64,000 nucleotides of DNA from Arcticibacterium luteifluviistationis (GTDB lineage: Bacteria > Bacteroidota > Bacteroidia > Cytophagales > Spirosomataceae). A program made the position numbers and the translations under genes. Below are positions 36,164-44,663 of the stretch, piece by piece. The stretch covers positions 558,001 to 622,000 of the forward strand of contig NZ_CP029480.1 in NCBI RefSeq assembly GCF_003258705.1, in the 5' to 3' direction. Under the pieces are notes generated by a model, which worked only from the letters and a program-made list of their open reading frames with translations, was not told the origin of the DNA and did not search any database. Each line of letters starts with the position of its first letter. Position 1 is the stretch's first letter.

Positions 36164-36618
36164 ACAATATAGCTATTATAATAACTGGTATTTTGGGAGC
36201 TACCCTCACCTTTTACGTCAGTGAAAACTTAAAACAAGGCCCCATTAGAGCCTCTGCCCTACTTTCTCTAATCGTTGGTTCTTTTTTCTTTTCTTTCCCT
36301 GAAATACTTAACCCTTACCTCTCAAAAAACCTTCAGATAGTATTTATAGGAACTACATTTATAGGCATGGTTTCTTCTGAAGCAAAGGGAAGCTATTTTC
36401 GCTTAGCTCTAGCAGGAAGTTTATTTAGCATTATTTATATCAACAAGAGTAACTTTTTTGAAGGTTATGGAGGTGCACTTGGAGCATTAGCCCTAATTGC
36501 ATTACTCACCACAATGGGCTTTTCTGTCATCCTTTTAAAAAGCACTAAAATAAAAAGAGGTATGGTAATCGTCAGAAAAAAAGTGTTACCCCGAAAAAGT
36601 AAGCCTAGTCAAAAGTAA
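36160..36618 (+). CDS. Multi-helix membrane protein, second of a coupled pair
   Basis: A 152-residue membrane protein with about five hydrophobic segments (MNNIAIIITGILGATLTFY, ASALLSLIVGSFFFSFPEIL, QIVFIGTTFIGMVSSEAKG and ALGALALIALLTTMGFSVI). The segment FIGMVSSEAKGSYFRLALAG resembles GAFVGMSSVEIAPSINYVI of the upstream partner, which suggests the two are distant paralogues. The C-terminal tail is basic (VRKKVLPRKSKPSQK), so it probably faces the cytoplasm. Function is unknown. Confidence 0.65.
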   Translation: MNNIAIIITGILGATLTFYVSENLKQGPIRASALLSLIVGSFFFSFPEILNPYLSKNLQIVFIGTTFIGMVSSEAKGSYFRLALAGSLFSIIYINKSNFFEGYGGALGALALIALLTTMGFSVILLKSTKIKRGMVIVRKKVLPRKSKPSQK

Positions 36619-36735
36619 AACTATATCTCCTTCTTTAACTATTCTTTTTCCTGCACCCAAAAAACCTTAGCTTAGCTGAGGCGATAAGTAAGAACAACCC
36701 GAGGTTGCTAAAAAAGCATCATATTACATTAAATA

Positions 36736-37785
36736 ATGAGTAAAGAATTCATTTCATCCAGAAGGTATTTTCTAAAACATTTAGGAGTTGTCACGAGCAC
36801 TCTTGCACTTCCAATTCCTCTTACTTCGAGTATCAAAACGAATAAGATTATTACTAAAGAATCTTCTCCTTTAGTATTTGGTATAGTCGCAGATGTTCAT
36901 GCAGACTTAATTCCTGACAAAATGGAAAGACTGGAAAAGTTCATCAATGAAGCCATCTCTAAAGATGTTGATTTTATCGTTCAGTTAGGAGACTTCTGTT
37001 TCCCTAAAAAAGAGAACTTAGATTTCCTCAATTTATGGAACAAGTTTAAAAAGCCCAAATACCATTTGTTAGGGAATCATGATATGGATGTTTCCTCTAA
37101 ACAAGAAACAATGGATTTTTGGGGAATGAATCAGAAATACTATTCTTTTGACGCCAAGGATATTCATTTTGTGGTTTTAGACCCAAATCATTTGTACTAC
37201 GACAATCAATATACGGAATATGACAACGCCAACTTTTACGTCAATGCCAACTGGAGAACGTATGTTCCACCAGAACAGATTGAATGGCTAGTGAACGACC
37301 TTCGCAGTACTAAATTACATACGGTAATCCTTTCTCATCAGAGTTTAATTAACCCAATGGGAGGAATTAAAAACCGAATAGAAATTCAAGAACTTTTAGA
37401 AAAAGAAAATCTTCGAGCCGGTTTCCAAAAAGTTATGGCTTGCCTAAACGGACATGACCACATCGATTTTCAACGAACTTTAAATGATATTCACTACCTC
37501 GAAATTAATAGTATGTCTTACCAATGGTTGGGCGAAAAATATAGCAACAAAACAAGGTACCCAGCAGAGCTTTATGAAAAGTATCAACACTTAGATAAAA
37601 TAGGGACCTATAAAGATTCATTATTTGCATTTATGGAAATAGATCTAAAGCATAGTCAAATAAATGTAGAAGGTGTTCAAAGTGAATGGATTTCGCCTTC
37701 GCCAGATGAATTAAATGTCCCTAAGCAAGTTTACGGAATGCAAAACTCTGCTGAAATTTCAAACAGAGTTTTGAACCTAGAGTAG
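36736..37785 (+). CDS. Exported calcineurin-like metallophosphoesterase
   Basis: A 349-residue phosphoesterase. A twin-arginine-like export signal SRRYFLKHLGVVTSTLALP lies at residues 7-25, suggesting folded export. The metal-binding motifs appear in order: VADVHADL (D-x-H), VQLGDFCFP (GD), LLGNHDMD (GNHD), LSHQSL and NGHDHIDF (GHxH). These are the full set for a di-metal enzyme. The C-terminal region has no recognised domain. Substrate could be a phosphodiester or phosphomonoester. It stands alone, convergent with a methyltransferase gene. Confidence 0.9.
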   Translation: MSKEFISSRRYFLKHLGVVTSTLALPIPLTSSIKTNKIITKESSPLVFGIVADVHADLIPDKMERLEKFINEAISKDVDFIVQLGDFCFPKKENLDFLNLWNKFKKPKYHLLGNHDMDVSSKQETMDFWGMNQKYYSFDAKDIHFVVLDPNHLYYDNQYTEYDNANFYVNANWRTYVPPEQIEWLVNDLRSTKLHTVILSHQSLINPMGGIKNRIEIQELLEKENLRAGFQKVMACLNGHDHIDFQRTLNDIHYLEINSMSYQWLGEKYSNKTRYPAELYEKYQHLDKIGTYKDSLFAFMEIDLKHSQINVEGVQSEWISPSPDELNVPKQVYGMQNSAEISNRVLNLE

Positions 37786-37801
37786 CTAATATTCCCCCTA
37801 A

Positions 37802-37826
37802 CAGAGTCTCGCCAAAGCGGACTCTG
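37802..37826. terminator. Hairpin between convergent phosphoesterase and methyltransferase genes
   Basis: CAGAGTC (37802-37808) pairs with GACTCTG (37820-37826), 11-nt loop. No clear T-run follows on either strand, so it may only be a weak bidirectional terminator. Confidence 0.35.
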
Positions 37827-37862
37827 CTAATCAAAATCGGAAAAAGCGTTCACATTTAATTG

Positions 37863-38492
37863 CTAAGAAGAAAGATTTCCGTTTACCTTTCTCCCCACAA
37901 ATCGTATAACCGAACCTTTCCCTATATGATAGTTGCCCTCGTTTAATTCTATTTCTCGCTCTTCTAGTAATAGCACTTCATAGTTTTTGAAGTCGCTACT
38001 AATTTCTTCCTTTGAAAAAAGGGTGTCTATATTATTTGGCCCACCTACTTTTGGGTTTTGCTTTCTGAAATCCAAATGCTTTTTGCTAAAAGCTTCAAAA
38101 ATCACATGCCCTCCTACTTTCAAGTATTGGTCCAGTTTCTTATGTAAAGCCGACTTCTTATCCGCTCCAAAGTGAGCATAAATAAGACCAATGGCATCAA
38201 AAGAGGCTTTATCAAAGTTTAATGCCTCTAAATCACCAACTAAATAGTTTAGATCCACACCCTGCTCTTTGGCCAGTTTTAAAGCCTTCGTTTTTCCTTC
38301 CTCACTTAAATCTAGGGAGGTCACCTTCCAACCTTCCATAGCAGCAAAAACGCCATTTCGGCCTTCACCATCTGCAGGCATTAAAATAGTACCTGCTTCA
38401 AATTTTGGTAACCACTCTTTAAAAAACACATTTGGTTCTTTGCCATAAGCAAAATCTCCTTCGCTATATCTAGCATCCCATTTCTCTTTCAT
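37863..38492 (-). CDS. Class I SAM-dependent methyltransferase
   Basis: A 209-residue methyltransferase close to the small Methyltransf_11/25 and TehB-like type. It opens WDARYSEGDFAYGKEPN, typical of this group. The SAM-binding block is ILMPADGEGRNGVFAA, followed by VTSLDLSEEG and later LDQYLKVGGHVIFEAF. No other domain is present. TehB-like members methylate tellurite or selenite, while others act on small molecules; the substrate cannot be told. It starts 103 bp from the TTG-upstream end of the Crp regulator, on the opposite strand, so the region 38493-38652 is a divergent promoter. Confidence 0.88.
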   Translation of the reverse strand: MKEKWDARYSEGDFAYGKEPNVFFKEWLPKFEAGTILMPADGEGRNGVFAAMEGWKVTSLDLSEEGKTKALKLAKEQGVDLNYLVGDLEALNFDKASFDAIGLIYAHFGADKKSALHKKLDQYLKVGGHVIFEAFSKKHLDFRKQNPKVGGPNNIDTLFSKEEISSDFKNYEVLLLEEREIELNEGNYHIGKGSVIRFVGRKVNGNLSS

Positions 38493-38652
38493 AAAATTTT
38501 AAATATCTATGAGTTTATAACAAACCGTTCATTAAAAAAGTGCTAAACTTTTTGGCTTTCAAAACGAGTTCAAGTTTGATAATGGGCGGAGTTTATTGAA
38601 TAGTTACCGTATTTTGCACGAAGTGTTTTTTCTCCCACTCCAACTACCCAAC

Positions 38653-39237
38653 ATGCAAACCCAAAACTCCATCATCTCAGAAATTTTTATGACCATTTCT
38701 TTTTCTGCAGATGAAATCAAACTTGTTGAGAGTAAATTCGAGAAAATTACCCTCGAAAAAGGTGCAACGCTTTTAAATGCGGGTAAAACAGTAAACCATC
38801 AATACTTCATTGCTAGCGGCTGTTTAAGAACTTATTTCATAGATAATTCGGGCAAAGAACACACCATACAATTTGCCATTAAAGACTGGTGGATAAGCGA
38901 CTATACGGCTTTCTTTACCAGTTCCACCGCCATCATGACCATAGACTGTATTCAAGATGCCGTGGTATATAAAGTCTCCAAAGAAGCTATGGATGGTTTG
39001 TACCTTAAAATTCCGTCTTTAGAGACCTTCTTCAGAAAGAAAATGGAAGGAGCCTTCGCCAGTTTTCAAAAAAGGATTTTGGGCAGTTTGTCACAATCCG
39101 CCAAAGAGCGATACACCTCTTTTATTAGCACCTACCCCAACATTGAACAGAGCGTAAAAAACTATCACATCGCTTCATACTTAGGCATTACCACAGAAAG
39201 CTTGAGTAGAATTAGAAAAGAAATTTCTCAAGACTGA
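38653..39237 (+). CDS. Crp/Fnr family regulator, first cassette
   Basis: A 194-residue cAMP-receptor-like regulator. ATG at 38653 fits better than TTG at 38596, which would add an unrelated leader. The N-terminal cyclic-nucleotide-binding-like fold has LEKGATLLNAGKTVNHQYF and IASGCLRTYFID, and the C-terminal helix-turn-helix is VKNYHIASYLGITTESLSR. The DNA-binding domain is short, as in Bacteroidota paralogues. It is followed 90 bp later by a DJ-1/PfpI lipoprotein, which is the probable target. Two more copies of this layout occur in the window. Confidence 0.92.
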   Translation: MQTQNSIISEIFMTISFSADEIKLVESKFEKITLEKGATLLNAGKTVNHQYFIASGCLRTYFIDNSGKEHTIQFAIKDWWISDYTAFFTSSTAIMTIDCIQDAVVYKVSKEAMDGLYLKIPSLETFFRKKMEGAFASFQKRILGSLSQSAKERYTSFISTYPNIEQSVKNYHIASYLGITTESLSRIRKEISQD

Positions 39238-39241
39238 GTTT

Positions 39242-39286
39242 CTTACCATACATCAATTTTTCCCTGATTCTATTGCCATAGTTTTG
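39242..39286 (+). promoter_or_regulatory. Predicted promoter and Crp site of the DJ-1/PfpI gene
   Basis: TAGTTTTG at 39279-39286 matches the -7 element. CTTACCATACA at 39242-39252 lies 32 bp upstream, centre to -7 start, and resembles the palindrome at the same distance before the outer-membrane gene at 42800. Confidence 0.42.
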
Positions 39287-39327
39287 TAAAACCAATTCGA
39301 AACGGATTGAAATCAAAGAACAAAACA

Positions 39328-40116
39328 ATGAAGCATTTACTAGTATCACTTGCCGTAATTATTGGATTAACATCTTGTAATAACCAAGCAGAAGAACAAC
39401 AAACAGAAGAATCAACAACATTAAAAACAGAGAAAATGAAAAAGGTATTATTTGTATTAACCAGTCACGAAGATTTAGGAAACACAGGAGAAAAAACAGG
39501 TTTTTGGATTGAAGAATTTGCTGCCCCTTACTATCTTTTAAAAGACAAAGGCATCGAAATTACTTTGGCATCACCTAAAGGCGGCCAACCACCAATTGAC
39601 CCGAAAAGTAATGAGCCAGATTTTCAAACGCCTGCCACAGTAAGGTTTAATGATGATAAGGCAACGCAAGAGGTTTTGTCTAAAACAATAAAATTAGAAG
39701 ACATAAATCAGGCAGATTATGATGCGGTATTTTATCCAGGAGGTCACGGACCTTTATGGGATTTAGCCGAAGACAAAAACTCAATAGCTTTAATAGAAAG
39801 TTTTTATACTAATAATAAACCTGTGGCTGCAGTTTGTCATGCTCCTGCTATTTTTAAGCATACCAAAAACACTGATGGTACCCCTCTAGTTAATGGAAAG
39901 AAGGTAACAGGCTTTACAAATGGTGAAGAAGATGCTGTCCAATTGACATCCATTGTACCATTTTTAGTAGAAGATATGCTAAAAAGTAATGGTGGTATTT
40001 ACTCAAAAGGAGCAGATTGGGGCCCTTATGCCGTAGAAGACGGTTTATTAATTACGGGTCAAAACCCAGCATCATCTGAATTAGTAGCGGAAATGCTATT
40101 GGCGAAGTTAAAGTAA
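39328..40116 (+). CDS. DJ-1/PfpI family (HSP31-like) lipoprotein
   Basis: A 262-residue protein of the DJ-1/PfpI superfamily, with ATG 39328 preferred to TTG 39307. A lipobox (LTSC near residue 16) and an Asn/Gln/Glu-rich linker precede the domain. The catalytic Cys170 lies in AAVCHAPAIF; upstream markers are DYDAVFYPGGHGPLWDL and TLASPKGGQPPIDP. Such proteins act as glyoxalase III, deglycase or holding chaperone; a lipoprotein form would act in the periplasm. It is probably controlled by the Crp gene upstream and is followed by a strong terminator, so it forms a self-contained cassette. Confidence 0.88.
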   Translation: MKHLLVSLAVIIGLTSCNNQAEEQQTEESTTLKTEKMKKVLFVLTSHEDLGNTGEKTGFWIEEFAAPYYLLKDKGIEITLASPKGGQPPIDPKSNEPDFQTPATVRFNDDKATQEVLSKTIKLEDINQADYDAVFYPGGHGPLWDLAEDKNSIALIESFYTNNKPVAAVCHAPAIFKHTKNTDGTPLVNGKKVTGFTNGEEDAVQLTSIVPFLVEDMLKSNGGIYSKGADWGPYAVEDGLLITGQNPASSELVAEMLLAKLK

Positions 40117-40144
40117 AGCTTGCTTTTCCAAAAGTTTATAAGTC

Positions 40145-40183
40145 ATGGCGACTCGGATTTAACCCGAGTCGCCATTCTTTTTT
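40145..40183 (+). terminator. Strong intrinsic terminator after the DJ-1/PfpI gene
   Basis: ATGGCGACTCGG (40145-40156) pairs perfectly with CCGAGTCGCCAT (40164-40175), 7-nt loop, followed by TCTTTTTT. Confidence 0.9.
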
Positions 40184-40398
40184 ACGAGATATGCTCTCAT
40201 TTTGTTCCCAATAAAACTTAAAGAAGGCTAAATACCTTTATTTCCTTTGATAATAGGCTTTTTGAATAAAACAGGTATTTACAAACATGTAACTACTAAT
40301 CCTTTTAGCATTATCTAAAATCCCTTAGATTAGATTTCTAATGAATTGTATATTAGCTACATCTCACTAATAATAGAACCATATACCTTAAGTTTGCC

Positions 40399-41874
40399 AT
40401 GACTGAAAACAGAGAAAATGAAATAGAAATTAATAAAGAAGAATTTCGAAAAATTGGATATCAGTTGATTGACAAGATTGCTGATTTTATTGACTCAATT
40501 GATAAAAAACCAGTTACAACAAAAAAGCTCCCAAGTGAATTACAAGAATTGATAGGAGACAACCCTCTTCCTGAAAATGGTACATCTCCCAAGGAATTAC
40601 TATCAAAAACCTCAGACTTACTATTCAACAATTCTTTACTCAACGGTCATCCTAAATTTTTAGGCTATATAACTTCTTCGGCCGCCCCATTGGGTGCTTT
40701 AGCAGATTTGTTAGCAGCTTCTGTTAATCCAAATGTGGGTGCCCATATTTTAAGTCCAATGGCTACTGAAATTGAAAAGCAAACGATTAAATGGTTAGCG
40801 GAATTTATTGGTGTTTCTCCTAATTATGGAGGCTTATTAGTGAGTGGTGGAAATATGGCAAATTTCACTGCCTTTTTAGCTGCTAGAACGGCAAAAGCAC
40901 CGCAAAGCATTAAAGAACATGGAATTTCAAATGATTCAGAAAAACTGACTATTTATTGCTCTAAAGCCACACATACTTGGGTGGAAAAGGCCGCCATTTT
41001 ATTTGGTCTGGGCACTAATTCCATTCGATGGATACAAACAACTCCATCAAATAAGTTAGATGAGAAAATTTTAGAAAAAACCATTAAGGAAGACATCAAA
41101 AATGGCAGTAAACCTATCATGCTTATAGGAACAGCTGGTGACGTAAGCACAGGCGTAGTGGATAATCTTAAGAATCTCTCCACTATTAGTAAAAAATACG
41201 ACATGTGGTTTCATATAGATGGTGCTTATGGTATTCCGGCAGCAGTTATTCCTTCGTTAAAAAGCTTATTTGAGGGTGTTTCAGAAGCAGATTCCATTGC
41301 CCTCGACCCGCACAAATGGCTTTATAGTCCGCTGGAAGCAGGATGTACACTCGTGAAAAATCCACAACATTTGATTGACACGTTTAGCTCGCATCCTGAG
41401 TATTACAATTTTAATAATCCAGAAGGAGAAATAGCTCAGAATTATTACGAATTCGGACTGCAAAACTCTCGAGGATTTAGAGCCCTAAAAGTGTGGCTCA
41501 CTTTACAGCAAGTAGGAAGAAGCGGCTACGAAAAATTAATAAGTGAGGATATTCAATTGTCTGAATTACTATTTTCCCTTGCAGAAAATCATGAAGAATT
41601 AGAGGCTGTCACTCAAAACTTAAGCATAACTACATTTAGATACAAACCTTTTAATAATGCAGACGAAGACTACCTAAATAAATTAAACGAAGCCATATTA
41701 AATGAACTACAAACAGGTGGAGATCTTTTCTTGTCAAATGCCATTGTTCATAAAAAGTATTGTTTAAGAGCCTGTGTTGTCAATTTCCGAACGTCAAAAA
41801 AGGATATAGAAGAGATAGTGGAAATAATAGTGAACGTAGGCAGAAAAACTCATTTGAAGCTATTTACCAAATAA
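40399..41874 (+). CDS. PLP-dependent group II amino-acid decarboxylase
   Basis: A 491-residue PLP enzyme of the aromatic-amino-acid/glutamate/tyrosine decarboxylase family. The PLP Lys is Lys306 in LDPHKWLYSPLEAG, and the cofactor Asp is in WFHIDGAYG. HPKFLGYITSSAAPLG and LLVSGGNMANFTAFLAARTA are typical of this group. The C-terminal part has LRACVVNFRTSKKDIEEIV. It would release CO2 from an L-amino acid to form an amine; specificity cannot be read. It is a single gene. A hairpin (41882-41905) follows it. Confidence 0.9.
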   Translation: MTENRENEIEINKEEFRKIGYQLIDKIADFIDSIDKKPVTTKKLPSELQELIGDNPLPENGTSPKELLSKTSDLLFNNSLLNGHPKFLGYITSSAAPLGALADLLAASVNPNVGAHILSPMATEIEKQTIKWLAEFIGVSPNYGGLLVSGGNMANFTAFLAARTAKAPQSIKEHGISNDSEKLTIYCSKATHTWVEKAAILFGLGTNSIRWIQTTPSNKLDEKILEKTIKEDIKNGSKPIMLIGTAGDVSTGVVDNLKNLSTISKKYDMWFHIDGAYGIPAAVIPSLKSLFEGVSEADSIALDPHKWLYSPLEAGCTLVKNPQHLIDTFSSHPEYYNFNNPEGEIAQNYYEFGLQNSRGFRALKVWLTLQQVGRSGYEKLISEDIQLSELLFSLAENHEELEAVTQNLSITTFRYKPFNNADEDYLNKLNEAILNELQTGGDLFLSNAIVHKKYCLRACVVNFRTSKKDIEEIVEIIVNVGRKTHLKLFTK

Positions 41875-41881
41875 AATTGAA

Positions 41882-41905
41882 TCAAACTATACCTATCTAG
41901 TTTGA
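41882..41905 (+). terminator. Hairpin after the decarboxylase gene
   Basis: TCAAACTA (41882-41889) pairs perfectly with TAGTTTGA (41898-41905), 8-nt loop, 8 bp after the stop codon. No T-run follows directly. Confidence 0.42.
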
Positions 41906-42143
41906 CATTGGGGCTTGTTTTATCATTGTCTGCAAAAAACGAACTTAATGCTCAGATGTTTTAGTGTTTGATACTATAGCTCTTGTTCATTTTAATTGAT
42001 GAATGATAATACTTCCACAAAATAAAAACCTTTTAAGTATTCTTTAGAGGAACAAAATTACTTATTTGTGGCATTGACAAAATTGAAATTATACTACTTT
42101 TAGGAATAAAAAAAGTAATCAGGCTAAGCCAAAAGCATAAAAA

Positions 42144-42725
42144 ATGCAAAACCTTTTATTTGATTTTATCAATAAATACGTAACGCTTTCAGACGAAGAG
42201 AAAGAAGCTATGGTAGCTTTAGACATTTTCCGTACAGTAAAAAAAGGGACCGATTTATTAAAAAGCGGCCAAAGCTCTAATGAAGGTTATTTCGTTTTAA
42301 AAGGATGTTTGCGAACTTATTACGTCATTGATGGCGAAGAAAAAACCACAGCCTTTTATACAGAAATGGAGGGTATCACACCAAACTGTGTCTATACCAA
42401 AAAAACATCAGAATATTACGTAGCCACCACAGAAGACTCCGTAATAAGTGTGTCAAATCCTGCTATGGAAGCCGGCATGTTTGAGCGATTCCCTAAATTT
42501 GAAACCATTTGTAGAGTTATAGGAGAAGAGCTTTTGGTCAAGCAACAAATCAATTTCGACGATTTTAAGACTTCTTCACCAGAACAACGCTACTTAAATC
42601 TATTAGAAAACAGACCCGACCTTCTGCAACGTGTTCCTCAACATCAATTGGCCAGTTTTTTAGGCATAAAACCACAGTCCTTAAGCCGACTGAAAGGAAG
42701 AATTCACGAAAAAAGTAAGGCTTGA
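42144..42725 (+). CDS. Crp/Fnr family regulator, second cassette
   Basis: A 193-residue Crp/Fnr regulator with cyclic-nucleotide-binding-like domain (VKKGTDLLKSGQSSNEGYF, LKGCLRTYYVIDGEEKTTAF) and a C-terminal helix-turn-helix (RVPQHQLASFLGIKPQSLSR). It has no Cys cluster for an Fe-S centre, so it is not a classical oxygen-sensing FNR. It precedes, by 74 bp, an outer-membrane-type protein that is probably its target. The tail is basic (KGRIHEKSKA). Confidence 0.92.
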   Translation: MQNLLFDFINKYVTLSDEEKEAMVALDIFRTVKKGTDLLKSGQSSNEGYFVLKGCLRTYYVIDGEEKTTAFYTEMEGITPNCVYTKKTSEYYVATTEDSVISVSNPAMEAGMFERFPKFETICRVIGEELLVKQQINFDDFKTSSPEQRYLNLLENRPDLLQRVPQHQLASFLGIKPQSLSRLKGRIHEKSKA

Positions 42726-42734
42726 GTTTCGTTT

Positions 42735-42779
42735 CTTAACTTAAGTGAACGTTTATTATTGACCCATCTCAGAACTTTG
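42735..42779 (+). promoter_or_regulatory. Predicted promoter and Crp site of the outer-membrane-type gene
   Basis: CTTAACTTAAG (42735-42745) is a near-perfect palindrome, preceded by TTT. A near -7 element GAACTTTG lies at 42772-42779. The distance from palindrome centre to -7 start is 32 bp, the same as in the first cassette. Confidence 0.42.
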
Positions 42780-42799
42780 CATTATCAAAAACACAGATA

Positions 42800-43432
42800 A
42801 TGAAAAAAATGCAAAGTAAAATTTTAACACTAATCCTTGTCTTATTACTAACAACTGGTTCACAATCAATCGCTCAATACGCCAAAACTGATACCACATT
42901 CAAAAAATGTTTCGTCGGTAGCAGTTTCGCTCTGCTTGGTAATTTCGCTAAGAAGAACAAACCGGAGTTTGCTCAGCTCAATTTCGGATATCGCCTTACA
43001 GGAAAAGATGTCATTTCTATAGAATTAAAAACGTGGAAATATGCCTGGCCATTAGGTATTCCTGCTTTCAGCGATTCTTTTGAAGCTCCTGAAACAAAAT
43101 TCCCAGGATACATTAGAGAGAAAGGATTTGCTTTAGTACATCAACGCTATTGGTGGAAAGGTTTATATACGGGTATACACGTGATGAATGCTTGGCAAAC
43201 ATTTCATGATACCGATGGCCTTAAAATTGACGAGGGATTCCAGATTTTCAACACGTATAGAGTAGGCTACCACATTAAGCTTTTTAAAGATAGATTTTTT
43301 ATTGAGCCTTCTCTTGCTATTACCCACAGACCTTATCATACCAAAATGCCAGATTCATTTAAACTCGAAGATGACAAGTGGTCTAAATTCCTTTTTGGAG
43401 AGCCCGGTCTACATTTTGGATTCAACTTTTAG
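42800..43432 (+). CDS. Predicted outer-membrane beta-barrel protein
   Basis: A 210-residue exported protein with signal MKKMQSKILTLILVLLLTTG ending near SIAQ. The mature part alternates polar and aromatic residues (FAQLNFGYRLTGKDVISIEL, LVHQRYWWKGLYTGIHV and RFFIEPSLAITHRPYH) and ends with GEPGLHFGFNF, whose final Phe fits a beta-barrel signal. It is not related to any family I can name. It lies 74 bp downstream of a Crp/Fnr gene, and a hairpin terminator follows it. A role in uptake or envelope stress is possible but not shown. Confidence 0.7.
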   Translation: MKKMQSKILTLILVLLLTTGSQSIAQYAKTDTTFKKCFVGSSFALLGNFAKKNKPEFAQLNFGYRLTGKDVISIELKTWKYAWPLGIPAFSDSFEAPETKFPGYIREKGFALVHQRYWWKGLYTGIHVMNAWQTFHDTDGLKIDEGFQIFNTYRVGYHIKLFKDRFFIEPSLAITHRPYHTKMPDSFKLEDDKWSKFLFGEPGLHFGFNF

Positions 43433-43449
43433 ATTTCTTAAACAAATAG

Positions 43450-43485
43450 TCCAAACTTGATTTTGTAAGAACCATCAAGTTTGGA
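43450..43485 (+). terminator. Hairpin terminator after the outer-membrane-type gene
   Basis: TCCAAACTTGAT (43450-43461) pairs perfectly with ATCAAGTTTGGA (43474-43485), 12-nt loop, followed by TTATA. The 12-bp stem is strong; the T-run is short. Confidence 0.62.
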
Positions 43486-43719
43486 TTATACCTAATTGCC
43501 TTCTTTGCTTATTATTATATCTCAGACAGAGCACTGTTTTACTCATCTAAATCTCCCAGAAGCAGGAGTGAAAATATAACATACATTTCCATCGTTTTTT
43601 GACACGCAAAAAAAACACTCTTTTCACTTAAGATTAGAGTACTGCCCCACAAACAGGTAGGTCCTTTAAGGAAATTGTTCGTTTGTTTTATATTTTAGCT
43701 GAAAATCGTAAAACCACGG

Positions 43720-44559
43720 ATGATGGCACTAAAAAAGACCATTGCATATACTCATAAATGGAAACACACTGTTTTCATAGCTTTATTATTAGGAATGGTG
43801 CTTCCTTTATTATTAATAACTTTAGAGCCGTTTGATACAAGCAACAGTTTTTCATATAAATACCTGATTCTTTCTGGGTATGCCTTTTGTATTACACTTC
43901 CTATTTTGTTGGTACATCCCATTGAAAACTATACCTACAAAATTCAATCAAACCGCTGGTTTATAATCAATGAGTGTGTATACATTTTTGTTACGCTCTT
44001 ATTGATATTAGTGTTTTCATTTTTTTATCATTTCTACGTTGTAAGTGGTCTTTCTAAATTTAACTCTTCCAGTATCTTCCATTTCATTAAGACTTTCGGG
44101 CTACCGTTTATTCCACTGATAGTTCCTTTATGGCTTTATCTTCGTTCCAAATATGGAGTAATAGAGGTACCTCTTTATAACAAGGAGAGTGCTACTAAAA
44201 CAAATAACGTCACCATTTACGGAGATAATAAAACTGAAACCTTGACCATTTCTGAGTCCGACTTTATTTATGCTCAGGCCCAACAAAACTATGTTGACCT
44301 CTATTATAAATCTGCTGAAGGAACAAAACAAAAAAACTTCAGAAGTACACTTTCTAATATAATGAGACAACTACCGAATGGCTGGCAAGTGCACCGTTCT
44401 TACTTAGTAAATTTGGATTATCTTATTTCCGTTGAAGGAAACTCTAGGAAGCGTTATATAATTATTTCTAATACTGAAGAAACCATTCCTATTTCTCAAA
44501 AATATTATGATGCCCTAAGTAAAAGGCTTTCAAAATCGTCCCAATTAGAGCAATTTTAG
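43720..44559 (+). CDS. Membrane-bound LytTR-type DNA-binding regulator
   Basis: A 279-residue regulator with four membrane segments in the N-terminal half (VFIALLLGMVLPLLLITL, YLILSGYAFCITLPILLVH, YIFVTLLLILVFSFFYHF and FGLPFIPLIVPLWLYL) and a C-terminal LytTR domain, residues about 175-270 (LTISESDFIYAQAQQNYVDL, GWQVHRSYLVNLDYL). It is not a classic response regulator because no receiver domain precedes LytTR. It may sense membrane or envelope state directly. The start could equally be the ATG at 43723. The next gene on the strand is the ChaN/EreA-like lipoprotein. Confidence 0.85.
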   Translation: MMALKKTIAYTHKWKHTVFIALLLGMVLPLLLITLEPFDTSNSFSYKYLILSGYAFCITLPILLVHPIENYTYKIQSNRWFIINECVYIFVTLLLILVFSFFYHFYVVSGLSKFNSSSIFHFIKTFGLPFIPLIVPLWLYLRSKYGVIEVPLYNKESATKTNNVTIYGDNKTETLTISESDFIYAQAQQNYVDLYYKSAEGTKQKNFRSTLSNIMRQLPNGWQVHRSYLVNLDYLISVEGNSRKRYIIISNTEETIPISQKYYDALSKRLSKSSQLEQF

Positions 44560-44663
44560 CCCAATAGCTTCAAAATCAGCACAAAACCTTCATACTCATC
44601 ACTCTTTTTTTCAGCCTTTATTTTTATGCATTCTCTTTGTGAGAACCAATAAAAATAAAACAT

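Noticed and set aside
40389-40396. TAAGTTTG, an exact -7 element, two bases before the decarboxylase ATG
   Set aside because: It would place the transcript start inside the coding sequence, after the only plausible ATG; it is probably chance in AT-rich DNA.
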